Shown here piece after piece: positions 18,179 through 29,094 of a stretch of DNA of 34,663 nt; position 1 is the first letter of the stretch; each line of letters starts with the position of its first letter. Source of the DNA: Planctomycetota bacterium (GTDB lineage: Bacteria > Planctomycetota > MHYJ01 > WSZJ01); NCBI GenBank assembly GCA_016190145.1, contig JACPRD010000070.1, forward strand, positions 1-34,663, given 5' to 3'. The notes under the pieces were generated by a model that saw nothing but the letters and a program-made list of their open reading frames with translations, had not been told where the DNA came from and searched no databases. The position numbers were made by a program, and so were the translations under genes.

Positions 18179-19249
18179 ATGAAACCACATGCGCGATACC
18201 TGCTGTGCTGCCTTGCGGCGGCGACGTTTCTCTGTCCGTCCGGTCTGCGAGCCGAAGAGGCGGACTCGACCGCGGATCCCGTGAAGAAAGGGCTCGCCGC
18301 GCTCGCGAAAATGCAGGACGCCGATGGGCACTGGGGAAACAAGTTCCCCGTCGCGGTCACTTCGATCTCGGCCCTCGCCATCCTCGCCGGCGAAGAGGAA
18401 CCGTTCAAAAACGAGGGCCTCTGGAAAGCCTACGCCTGGCTCCTCACCCAGCAGAAGGACGGTGACTTCCGCGGCGAGGGCCACACCTGGCTTCACAGTC
18501 AGGGATTCGCCACGCTCTTCCTCGCGGAGCTGTACGGAAGGGCCCTTCTCGCGAAGGACCCGCCGCCGCAGATCAAGCTCGACGAGCTGAAGAAGCTGGT
18601 CGCCGACGCGGCGGACCTCGTTGCGCGCGCGCAGAGCGACACCGGCGGCTGGTTCTACCAGAAGGCCGCGGGCACGCATGAGCACGAGGGGTCGACGACG
18701 GTCTGCGCCGTGCAGGCTCTCCGCGCCGCCAAGGACTACGGGATTCCGGTCCCAAAGTCCACGCTCGACAAGGGCTTCGCCTACCTCAAGGAAACGCAGC
18801 GGCCGGACGGCGGATTCGAGTACCAGAAAGGATCCGGCAGCTCCATGGTCGCCGGCACCGCGGGCGCCCTTGCGACGCTCGTGTTCATGCAGAAGCTCGA
18901 CGAAAAAGTCCTGATGGAAGCCATGAAATTCCTCGCCACCCACAAGGTCGAAGGCCTCCTCAAGGACCGCTTCCCCGACTACGCCCTGTTCTACACCATG
19001 ATGTCCATGTCCGTGATCCACGAGGAGTACGGCGACCACAAGCCCGAGGCGCTCGCGTGGATTCCCGAGATCCGGGACGCCGTGATCAAGCTGCAGAAGG
19101 AGGACGGCACCTGGGCGAACACGGGGTGGATGGGAAGTGAGGAGTCTTCGGCGGCGTACGCGACGGGTTTCTACGTGATGACGCTTGCGGGCGGCAAGGG
19201 GCGGCTGAGCATCTTTCACCGCGACCCGCCGGAGCTGCCGGAAAAATAA
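18179..19249 (+). CDS. Secreted squalene-cyclase-like toroid protein
   Basis: A 356-residue exported protein with an AGAGGAG ribosome-binding site just upstream of its ATG. The signal peptide covers about residues 1-25 (ending GLRAEEA). The rest is a chain of alpha-hairpin repeats of the prenyltransferase/squalene oxidase type, each with a DGxW/F turn: QDADGHWG (about 46), QKDGDFRGEG (about 96), QSDTGGWFY (about 155), QRPDGGFEY (about 207) and QKEDGTWANTG (about 310). These build an (alpha/alpha)6 barrel. The acidic DxDD motif of true class II cyclases is absent, so a terpene cyclase activity is not supported. Such secreted repeats are common in Planctomycetota and their role is unknown. It precedes a sigma-factor fusion by 63 bp. 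Confidence 0.87.
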   Translation: MKPHARYLLCCLAAATFLCPSGLRAEEADSTADPVKKGLAALAKMQDADGHWGNKFPVAVTSISALAILAGEEEPFKNEGLWKAYAWLLTQQKDGDFRGEGHTWLHSQGFATLFLAELYGRALLAKDPPPQIKLDELKKLVADAADLVARAQSDTGGWFYQKAAGTHEHEGSTTVCAVQALRAAKDYGIPVPKSTLDKGFAYLKETQRPDGGFEYQKGSGSSMVAGTAGALATLVFMQKLDEKVLMEAMKFLATHKVEGLLKDRFPDYALFYTMMSMSVIHEEYGDHKPEALAWIPEIRDAVIKLQKEDGTWANTGWMGSEESSAAYATGFYVMTLAGGKGRLSIFHRDPPELPEK

Positions 19250-19312
19250 GATTCCGCGAGGGAAGACGGCTCGGCCGGCGTCGGATCCTGTGGTTACCAT
19301 GGGAGCGAACCG

Positions 19313-21394
19313 ATGCCCGAGTATCGCGAGCTGGTACGGCTGTACCACGAAACGGTCTTTCGCGTCGCGAAAGGCGTCGTGCGCGACGCCGCAGCGGCCG
19401 AGGACGTGACGCAGGAAGTCTTCCTGAGCCTTCTCGAGAACCCTGCCCCCGTCGAACGCGCCGAGAACCCGCGCGCGTACATCTGCCGCATGGCGCTGAA
19501 CCGCGCGCTGGACGCCCGCCGGGCGGGCCGGAGACGCGCCGACCACGAGGCCCGGACTCCCGAGAGGAGGCCCGCGATGGATCCCGTGGAATCGGCGTTC
19601 AGACGCGAGGTGAGGGAGCGGGTGGCGGAGCTGCCGGAGGAGTTGAGGCAGCCGGTGGACCTGCACTATTTCCAGGGGCTGTCGTTGCGGGAAGCGGGGC
19701 TCGCGCTGGAGATTCCGGAGGGGACGGTCTCGAGCCGGATTTCGAGCGCGCTTCAGCGCCTGCGCGCCGCGCTCGCCGGTGCGGCGTTCGCGGCGCTGTT
19801 GGCGTCGCTGGAGAGCGAGCTGTCGCAGTGTGCGGCCGGGGAGCCGGTCCCGGGCGAACTGACGGAGCGCCTGCTGAAACTCCGTCCGCGGCGCGGGCCT
19901 TCGGACGGGGGCGGCCGACCGGCGCGGCAGGCGGCGCGCCGGTTCCTGACGGGGGTGGCCCTGCTGCTGGCGATGGCCGTCGGCGTTCCGACCGCGGTCT
20001 GGGCCGTTCGACGGAATCAGGAGGATTCCCGCGCGACCGCAGGCGCCGGCATCTCGGGGAGTGAGACCGCCGCCGGTCCGGCAGCAGGCGCTTCGACGAT
20101 GAAAAACGGCGGGAAGCCGGGCGCGACCCAGGATCCCCCGGTCGAACCGCCCGCCGAAAAGCCGAGCGAGATGAAGACGCAGGGGTTCCTCTACGCCTCT
20201 CCGGACGGGCCGCGTCTCGGACGGTTCCGGTGGGAACTCGAAAACCCGCTCGCTCCCGAGCCGGGGCAGTTCTCCTCGACGGTGGATGGGAGCATCCTCC
20301 TGAAGAGCGGCGGGGCGCTCGCCGGGCTGCCGGTGACGGGGGGAGACTCCTTCCTGCCCTTCCTCAACGGGGCATGCGGTCCCGAAGGGGCGCCGCAGGC
20401 CCGGGTGAGCGTGAACCTCGTATTCCCCGCCGGCGAGAAAGTTCCTCCCGACCCGGCTGAGGTCGAACGCGTGATCGAAGCCGAGCTGCTGCCGCCGGCG
20501 TGGCTCGAGTCCTGGCGGGAGATGGTCGGCGCCTACCGCGAGATCCGGGAAACGTGCTCGACGATGGAACCCGGACTCCGCAAGCGGGCGCGCGTGCTGG
20601 AACTCGCGAGCGCACTGTCAGGGGCTCGCGACCGGGCACGCGCCGCCAGGGAGGGCCTCGAAGTCGTTCGATGGAAGCTCGCCTCCGAGGGACGCGTGCT
20701 CTCCGGCGTCGTCGCGATCGTGAGCCCGTTCGGCCTGGAGGACGCTCTTCCCAAATGGCCGACGAGCTCGGGGCTCGTTACCTCCGTTCTCGACGCTCCC
20801 ACGCCCCAGGCCCTGCGAACGAGCCTGGTGGATCGCTGGGGGCGGGATGTCCTGCAGATCGAAATCGAGTACGCCCGGAAGATCGCGCCAGGCGATCCCC
20901 GCGCCGCCGCTTTTCCCGAGGGCCGGGAACCCGGCTGGACGGAGGAACGCGCGCTCCTGCAAGACCTCTGCGGGTTGGGCCAGGATGAGTTCGCGGCCCG
21001 GCAGGCGCGAATCCGGGCCGGCCGGGAGTCGCTGAGCGGGCACGTCGACGAGAAGGCCGTGGAGGAATTGGCGGTCGTGCTCGGGGCGACGGGACTGTCC
21101 GCGCGTCCCCTCGACGACATCGACCGGCAGCGGCTCGTGCTCCGGAACGGCGTGCGCGTCGTGGCGGTCGAAGCAGGATCCATTGCGGAGCAGTGCGGGT
21201 TCCGCGCCGGAGACGTGATCTGGACGGTCTTCGGCCCCGACGAGATGTTCCAGGGTTCGAATGCCGTGCTGAAGGAGATGCTCGATCCCACCATCCTCGG
21301 GATGCTGGTCGAATCGGCCCAGAAGCAGGGGCTCGGGCTCGAGCTCGGTGTCGCGCGGGAAGAGGGCGCGGTGAGGCTGATCCTGAAGCCCTGA
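19313..21394 (+). CDS. ECF sigma factor fused to membrane helix and PDZ
   Basis: A 693-residue protein. Residues 1-75 are sigma region 2 (DAAAAEDVTQEVFLSLLENP, RAYICRMALNRALDARR) and about 98-152 are region 4 (LPEELRQPVDLHYFQGLSLREAGLAL in two parts, then EGTVSSRISSALQRLRAAL). A single membrane helix lies at 211-231. A flexible Ala/Gly/Pro segment (about 235-285) leads to a largely helical domain, and the end (about 608-693) is PDZ-like: NGVRVVAVEAGSIAEQCGFRAGDVIW. The sigma part would be cytoplasmic and the PDZ part outside the membrane, so the protein is a tethered sigma factor with a built-in sensor. Release by proteolysis would be the simplest activation, but this is inference. No separate anti-sigma gene is adjacent. 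Confidence 0.88.
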   Translation: MPEYRELVRLYHETVFRVAKGVVRDAAAAEDVTQEVFLSLLENPAPVERAENPRAYICRMALNRALDARRAGRRRADHEARTPERRPAMDPVESAFRREVRERVAELPEELRQPVDLHYFQGLSLREAGLALEIPEGTVSSRISSALQRLRAALAGAAFAALLASLESELSQCAAGEPVPGELTERLLKLRPRRGPSDGGGRPARQAARRFLTGVALLLAMAVGVPTAVWAVRRNQEDSRATAGAGISGSETAAGPAAGASTMKNGGKPGATQDPPVEPPAEKPSEMKTQGFLYASPDGPRLGRFRWELENPLAPEPGQFSSTVDGSILLKSGGALAGLPVTGGDSFLPFLNGACGPEGAPQARVSVNLVFPAGEKVPPDPAEVERVIEAELLPPAWLESWREMVGAYREIRETCSTMEPGLRKRARVLELASALSGARDRARAAREGLEVVRWKLASEGRVLSGVVAIVSPFGLEDALPKWPTSSGLVTSVLDAPTPQALRTSLVDRWGRDVLQIEIEYARKIAPGDPRAAAFPEGREPGWTEERALLQDLCGLGQDEFAARQARIRAGRESLSGHVDEKAVEELAVVLGATGLSARPLDDIDRQRLVLRNGVRVVAVEAGSIAEQCGFRAGDVIWTVFGPDEMFQGSNAVLKEMLDPTILGMLVESAQKQGLGLELGVAREEGAVRLILKP

Positions 21395-21405
21395 ACTTCA
21401 GGTCT

Positions 21406-21566
21406 TCAGATCAGCTCGGCGCCCTTCCGGCCTGGCGGAAAGACATCTCGATGCCTGTTCTTGAGCGTGATTTTCCTGAGCAGTTTTCCGAGCGAATACT
21501 TCGGGATGGGGCACCCGATGCTGTCCGTCCCTTGGGCGACTCTCGTTCGGACTTTCGGAAGCCTCT

Positions 21567-21570
<4 letters not shown>
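21406..21570 (-). CDS. Possible 54-residue protein, MazE-like tail
   Basis: A short minus-strand frame whose ATG (21570-21568) overlaps the gcvP stop in an ATGA. It encodes 54 residues, including [18 protein letters not shown] (23-40), which resembles the C-terminal toxin-binding segment of MazE-type antitoxins (YSLEELLxxITPENRH). The N-terminal AbrB DNA-binding fold of such antitoxins is missing, so this may be a remnant of an old antitoxin gene, a genuine micro-protein or chance. Third-position GC (about 74%) is lower than in neighbouring genes. It fills most of the gap between the convergent sigma-PDZ gene and gcvP. Confidence 0.4.
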
Positions 21571-24455
<2,885 letters not shown>

Positions 24456-24812
24456 GGGTTATCTCCGGGTGCGGGGAGTGGAGTGAAGCGGAAGCCGGGG
24501 CGGCGGGGGAGGGACGCAGGCTCGAAGGGCGCTCACCGGTTCCGGATCCAAAGAGGACTGACGGGTCGTGTCGAGCCACGAATTCTAGGGCGCGGGGGAG
24601 TGGGGGTCAACGAATGCGGGGAACGGGGAAGGGGGGAAGGCCGGACGATTCCGGACCGCCCCTTTTTCATCGCTCTCCTTTATGTGCCTTCTGCGCCATT
24701 TCGTGGCCAATCCCGAAGCCCTTCGTGCATCGCACCGAACCCGTCCGCCGGCCGGCATTGGTTCCCGCGATTCAAATCGCTATCCTGTCCACACAGGGGA
24801 ACCGGAGGCGTC
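24456..24812. other. 357-bp gene-free gap between gcvP and CAP gene
   Basis: This divergent gap must hold the promoters of gcvP and of the CAP-domain gene. The left part is a G-rich low-complexity stretch. Near the right end GCGATT-CA-AATCGC (24768-24781) is a 6-bp inverted repeat 31 bp before the CAP gene start and could be a regulator site. I see no coding potential, no T-run terminator and no clear sigma-70 promoter. Confidence 0.5.
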
Positions 24813-26192
24813 ATGCAACTTCCCGCCATCGTCCGGATCGCGATCCTCTTCGCCGCGGCAGGCACAGCGGCCGCACAAGGCGGGCCCAAACCGCCTCCGA
24901 AGCAGGACGTGGAGTGGCTTCCCGGAGAACCCAGGCTCGTGGACTTCGATCCCGCAGATGCCGCCGTCAAGATCGTCCCGACCTGGCCCGTCCCGCCTGA
25001 TCCTGACGGCCGGTTCCTTTACGGCCCGACCCCGGGCTACGACGTCCGCTTCACCGGCGGACTCCTCCTCCAGCCACGCACCGAGGACGGGTCGCACGCG
25101 GACCCGATCCTGATACGCAAACCCGAACGCCGTCGCATGAGCTTCACCTACGGAATCGGCGAACCCGTCGAAGTCCCCATCGAGTTTCTCCAGAACCGGG
25201 GCAAGTGGGTTTACCGCTTCCCGACCCTGCTCGAAGTCCGCGCGGGCGACGTGACGCTCTGTCTCCAGGACGCGGACGGCGACGGATGGTTCGATGACCT
25301 GGAGGCCGATCGCGTGGCGGTCGGGGAAGCGAAGGACGCGGTCCGGCTGAAGTTCGAGGTGTTCACAGGGGAAGTGACGGCGGGAGGAAAGCGGTACCTG
25401 GTCTCGGCGAACCCGCGCAGTGCCGGACTCTGGCCGGTTTCGGCCGGCGTGCGCAAGGACTACGTGCGGCACGTCGCGGAGGTGAACGCGGTGCGCCGGT
25501 TCGCGGGGCTGGCCCCGGCGGGGCTCGCCGAGGAGCTGATCCCGCTCTGCGAGGCGCATGGGAATTACTGCGGGAAATGGGGGCTCACGCATTTCGAGGA
25601 CCGGAATCGGGCGGGGTACACGCCCGAGGGGGACTGGGCGGGGCAGCATTCCAACGTCGGCGTCAGCCCGGACGCGACGGCAAGCATCCGGCAGCTCCTG
25701 CAGACCCTCTGGCACCGCAACCTCTATTACACGCCGGCGCTGAAGCGCGTGGGCGTCGGCTTCGGGGGCGGCGTGGTCTGCAGCGATGTGCTCACGCACT
25801 CCGATGCGTGGTCGCGGAAACTGGTTTTCGCTCCGATCAACCGGGCACTGGACGTGCCGCTGGAAGGAAGCGGCGAAAACCCGGATCCGTGGCCGATTCA
25901 GCCGAGGGCCGGGCCGTTCGTGACGGTGCTTCTGCCCGAGGGGTCGAAAGGGTCCTTCAAGGAGGGATCCGTGATTCCTCGCGGCGGTCAGCCATTGAAG
26001 TTCGATATGACCGATCCCGAAAACCCTCCAGGGAAAGCAAAGGGACGGTTCCCCGACAACGACGCATGCATCGTGATGATTCTCCACCAGGCTCTGAAGG
26101 CGGACACGATTTACGACGTGAAGGCCGTAGTTTCGGGTGCCGCGGGTGAGCAGATGCACACGTGGTCGTTCCGAACCCGGGGTTTGAAGTAG
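24813..26192 (+). CDS. Secreted CAP-domain protein with EF-hand-like loop
   Basis: A 459-residue exported protein; a GGAGG at about 24804 precedes the ATG, and residues 1-22 are a signal peptide (TAAAQ). A beta-rich N-terminal region (about 35-200) includes a 12-residue calcium loop D153-A-D-G-D-G-W-F-D-D-L-E164 of EF-hand/dockerin form. The CAP (SCP/PR1) domain lies at about 215-330: VNAVRRFAGLAP, CEAHGNYC (H249), LTHFED (H260, E262) and a final GVGFGGG strand, so the usual two histidines and an acid are present. The C-terminal 95 residues (VSGAAGEQMHTWSFRTRG at the end) look like an Ig-like/Big domain seen after CAP domains. It is probably a calcium-binding surface or secreted protein; its target is unknown. 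Confidence 0.85.
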   Translation: MQLPAIVRIAILFAAAGTAAAQGGPKPPPKQDVEWLPGEPRLVDFDPADAAVKIVPTWPVPPDPDGRFLYGPTPGYDVRFTGGLLLQPRTEDGSHADPILIRKPERRRMSFTYGIGEPVEVPIEFLQNRGKWVYRFPTLLEVRAGDVTLCLQDADGDGWFDDLEADRVAVGEAKDAVRLKFEVFTGEVTAGGKRYLVSANPRSAGLWPVSAGVRKDYVRHVAEVNAVRRFAGLAPAGLAEELIPLCEAHGNYCGKWGLTHFEDRNRAGYTPEGDWAGQHSNVGVSPDATASIRQLLQTLWHRNLYYTPALKRVGVGFGGGVVCSDVLTHSDAWSRKLVFAPINRALDVPLEGSGENPDPWPIQPRAGPFVTVLLPEGSKGSFKEGSVIPRGGQPLKFDMTDPENPPGKAKGRFPDNDACIVMILHQALKADTIYDVKAVVSGAAGEQMHTWSFRTRGLK

Positions 26193-26249
26193 CGGTGCTC
26201 CCGGCAGGGGATTCACAATTCGAAGTCTTACGGATACGCTTGCAGCCTC

Positions 26250-26642
26250 ATGGGTGAACGGAAACCCCTCCAGCAGAGCTGGCGTTCCTGGATCGACGAG
26301 CAGGTGGAGCGCGCCGAGAAGGAGGGCGCGTTTGCTGGACTCCCCGGCGCTGGAAAACCCATCCCGGGCCTCGACCAGCCTTACCATGAAGACTGGTGGC
26401 TGCGCGAATGGCTCGAGCGCGAGCAGCTCTCCTTCACGCCGGAGCCCATCGAGCTGCGGAAGAAAATCGCGCTTTTGCGGGCCGAGCTTCCGCGCCAGCG
26501 CGACGAGCGGTCCTTTCGCGCGTGCGTGGCGGCGATCAACGCGCTGATCGGCCGCGTGAACGCCGCACCCGCGCCCGACGCTCTGGCCCCTCTCGCGCCG
26601 CTGGATGCCGACGAAGAGCTGCGCGACTGGAGGAAAGGGTAG
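26250..26642 (+). CDS. DUF1992 (DnaJ-C28-like) protein
   Basis: A 130-residue protein matching the DUF1992 family, which includes bacterial YhdN-like proteins and the conserved domain of eukaryotic DNAJC28. The hallmark is IDEQVERAEKEGAFAGLPGAGKPI (residues 15-38, read in two halves), followed by a WWLREWLEREQL helix and PIELRKKIALLRAEL. No J domain is present. It has no signal peptide and should be cytoplasmic. Its function is not established in any organism I know. It ends 11 bp before the ATP-grasp gene and may share its transcript. Confidence 0.88.
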   Translation: MGERKPLQQSWRSWIDEQVERAEKEGAFAGLPGAGKPIPGLDQPYHEDWWLREWLEREQLSFTPEPIELRKKIALLRAELPRQRDERSFRACVAAINALIGRVNAAPAPDALAPLAPLDADEELRDWRKG

Positions 26643-26653
26643 ACGCTTCCCCG

Positions 26654-27553
26654 ATGATCGTCGCCATCGTCCACACGGCCGAATCGCCGTGCCGCTGCCA
26701 CGCGGCGCTGCGGGAAGCGGTGGAGGCGTTGGGGCACGAGGCTCGCGTCGTCCCCGCGGCGCGGGTCCGTCGCTTCCGCGCGGCTCTCGCGGCTGCGGAC
26801 GTCGTCTTCGAGCACGCGGACACCTGGCGCGGCCGCCACGCCCTTCGACCGGAGCTCCGCCGCCTTCTCGAGCGCTGGGGCTGCCGGCTGGCGGGAACGG
26901 CCGCGGACCCGGCGGGCGCCGCGGACGACAAGGCTGAGGGACACCGGCGTCTGGAGCGTGCGGGCGTCCGCGTCCCGCGATGGAACCTCGTCGCGCGCGG
27001 CACGCCGGACCTGGGATTCCCGCTCGTGGTCAAGCCTTCGCTCGCGCACGGGAGCGACGGACTGATGCTCGTGCGCGACGCGGCCGCGTGGAGCCGGATG
27101 CGCGCTTCGCACGCGCCGCGGCTGGCGGAGGAGTTCATCGAGGGGCGCGAGCTCACGCTCACCGGAATCGAGGTCGGCGGGAGGCTCCGATGGCTTCCGG
27201 TCGTCGAAGTCGCGATCCCCGCGGGCGGGATTTACACGCACGCTCTGAAGTGGGGTCGCGCGAATCCGAGGAAGACGGTGCCGGAGATTCCGGCGGAAAC
27301 GCTCGCCGCGCTGCACAGGGCCGCCGCGCGCGCCTGGCGCGCCCTCCGCCTCCGCGACTACGCGCGATTCGACCTCCGCCTCGATGCCGCCGGGCACGTC
27401 TGGTTTCTCGAGGCGAACGTGCGGCCGAGCGTCGAGTCCGGAAGCGAGTTGCGCGTGGCGGCGCACGCGGCGGGATTCGCGTTCACCGACCTCGTGGCGT
27501 GCGTCCTCCGGAACGCGCGGGCGCGCCGGCGCCCCGCAGCGTCGCCTCGATGA
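26654..27553 (+). CDS. ATP-grasp ligase, D-Ala-D-Ala ligase-like
   Basis: A 299-residue ATP-grasp enzyme. DDKAEGHRRLERAGVRVP (91-108) matches the DKxxxKxxLxxAGxxVP segment at the start of the ATP-grasp domain. PLVVKPSLAHGSDGLMLV (123-140) holds the ATP-binding lysine and glycine-rich loop. EEFIEGRELTLT (159-170) is the second ATP-contact region, and YARFDLRLDAAG with FLEANVRPS (E253, N255) supplies magnesium ligands. The N-terminal 85 residues are a short Rossmann-like lid. It should join a carboxylate to an amine through an acyl phosphate, but it is diverged from true Ddl, so the substrate is uncertain. Its 3' end overlaps the methyltransferase gene on the other strand by 71 bp. Confidence 0.83.
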   Translation: MIVAIVHTAESPCRCHAALREAVEALGHEARVVPAARVRRFRAALAAADVVFEHADTWRGRHALRPELRRLLERWGCRLAGTAADPAGAADDKAEGHRRLERAGVRVPRWNLVARGTPDLGFPLVVKPSLAHGSDGLMLVRDAAAWSRMRASHAPRLAEEFIEGRELTLTGIEVGGRLRWLPVVEVAIPAGGIYTHALKWGRANPRKTVPEIPAETLAALHRAAARAWRALRLRDYARFDLRLDAAGHVWFLEANVRPSVESGSELRVAAHAAGFAFTDLVACVLRNARARRRPAASPR

Positions 27554-28226
27554 GGCGCACCTCGAACCAGAACCGTCCGCCGCGCCGCGACAGGCGGACG
27601 CGCCCCGCGCTCTTCAGGCGCTGAATCCACGCCCAGAGCCCGGGACGCAGGTTTTCGAATTCCTCCGGGGTGCACGTCCTCCGCAGCCTCAGGCGGACGC
27701 TCGTGCGGAACCTCTTCCCGAATTCCGCGAGCGCCCGTTTCGCGTCGGTGAGTCCGATGAGCGAGAAGTAGACGCGGCCGCCGGGGTTGAGGTGGCGCGG
27801 GGCCTCGCGGGCGAGGCGGAGGAGGTGGCGCACGCCGCCGGGGCCGCCCCATTTGGCGAGCGGGATCGGTCCGGGCGCGGGGGTCTGGGGGACGTTGCCG
27901 ACGATCACGTCGAATCGCCGGCCGGTGCAGGGGGCGAAGAAGTCACCGGCTGCGATGCGGACGTTGCGGATGCGGTTGAGCCGGGCGTTGGCGCGCGCGC
28001 ACGCGCAGGCGGAGGGATCGATGTCCGTGAGCCAGCATTCGGCGGCGCCCGCCCGCGCGGCCCAGAGACCGAAGGCGCCGCAGCCGCAGCCGAGGTCGAG
28101 GACCCGGTCGCCCCGGGAAATCGGAATGCGGGCCGCCTCCCGCGGAGCATATCCGTCGGGCGGATGCACCCCGGGCTCCGTGCGGAGCCGGATCGTCGTG
28201 CCGCGAGCGGTAAACCGGCGGGTCAT
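27483..28226 (-). CDS. SAM-dependent methyltransferase, class I
   Basis: A 247-residue methyltransferase. Motif I is VLDLGCGCGAFGLWAA (42-57), the acidic end of strand 2 is LTDIDPSA (67-73), and GDFF with FDVIVGNVPQ (94-114) forms motifs II-IV. The NVPQ tetrapeptide stands where N-glutamine methyltransferases such as PrmC have NPPY, so it belongs near that branch but is not a standard member. The C-terminal 130 residues contain no known domain. The last 24 residues are encoded within the overlap with the ATP-grasp gene. The substrate is unknown: protein, RNA or small molecule. Confidence 0.85.
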   Translation of the reverse strand: MTRRFTARGTTIRLRTEPGVHPPDGYAPREAARIPISRGDRVLDLGCGCGAFGLWAARAGAAECWLTDIDPSACACARANARLNRIRNVRIAAGDFFAPCTGRRFDVIVGNVPQTPAPGPIPLAKWGGPGGVRHLLRLAREAPRHLNPGGRVYFSLIGLTDAKRALAEFGKRFRTSVRLRLRRTCTPEEFENLRPGLWAWIQRLKSAGRVRLSRRGGRFWFEVRLIEATLRGAGAPARSGGRTPRGR

Positions 28227-28457
28227 GGGGGAATCATGCCCTCCCGGCCGGACAGGGGCAACAGTGTGGGGATTTCACGTCCTGCCGGGGCGGATTCCGC
28301 AGGGAACGGCCCCGGAACGGGCCTCCGCACGAGGCCGCCCGGCATGGAGGTTGCGCGCCTCGCTTCAGCCCGTTTTGGGGGAAGGGACCCGCGAGCCGCA
28401 GCGGCGTTGCTGCCGGCTCCAAGGCGTCCCGGCGGGCCCGATTGAGGAGTGGACAAC

Positions 28458-28955
28458 ATGAAGGTTCAGGATCTGTACACCCAGTCTCCGCTGACCTGCA
28501 CCCCTGAGACGAACCTGGCGGCCGCGGCCGGGACGATGTGGGAGGGGGATTGCGGCATACTTCCCGTGGTGGACGCCGCGAAGAAAGTCGTGGGAGTCGT
28601 GACGGACCGAGACATCTGCATCGCGCTCGGCACCCGCAACGTCCCCGCTTCCCAGCTCCTCGTGCGTGAGGTGATCTCGGGGAAAGTGCACACGTGCCGG
28701 ACGCAGGACGACGTGCGTGAAGCGCTGCGGACGATGGCGGCGCGGAACGTACGCCGGCTGATCGTGGTGAACGACAAGGGAGAACTGTTGGGCGTTCTCT
28801 CGATGCACGACGTCCTGATGGCGGCGCGGGATCCGCGGACGGCGCGCGGGGGCGACCTGCTGTACGCCGACGTGGTGCCGGCGATCGACATCGTGTGCCG
28901 CCCGGAGGAACTGAGGCGGCCCGGCTCCAGGAGAATCCCGCTCATCACGACATGA
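28458..28955 (+). CDS. CBS-domain pair protein
   Basis: A 165-residue protein made almost entirely of a CBS (Bateman) pair. CBS1 runs about 1-62 (LTCTPETNLAAAAGTMWEGDCGILPVVD, then VVGVVTDRDICIAL) and CBS2 about 69-125 (VHTCRTQDDVREALRTMAARNVRRLIVVND, then LGVLSMHDVLMAA). The TDRD and SMHD segments are the usual nucleotide-contacting turns. AGGAG at 28445-28449 is 8 bp before the ATG; a GTG at 28449 overlaps it and is less likely. Such pairs bind adenosine nucleotides and usually regulate a partner protein, which is not identified here. It stands alone before the export operon. Confidence 0.9.
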   Translation: MKVQDLYTQSPLTCTPETNLAAAAGTMWEGDCGILPVVDAAKKVVGVVTDRDICIALGTRNVPASQLLVREVISGKVHTCRTQDDVREALRTMAARNVRRLIVVNDKGELLGVLSMHDVLMAARDPRTARGGDLLYADVVPAIDIVCRPEELRRPGSRRIPLITT

Positions 28956-29094
28956 AGTGTCTCTTTCCGGCGCGCCAGGGATCCCGGGTCTCCTGCGGGG
29001 TCCCCGCGCGCCGTTTCCCCCGCGTGGTGTAGAATAGCACGACTCCGCGCGACCGCTGCTGCTCCCGGCCCCCGTTTTGCGATTCCATCCACGA

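Noticed and set aside
24456..24600. Glycine riboswitch upstream of gcvP
   Set aside because: I searched the minus-strand leader for the conserved core and did not find a convincing match. A covariance-model search would settle this.
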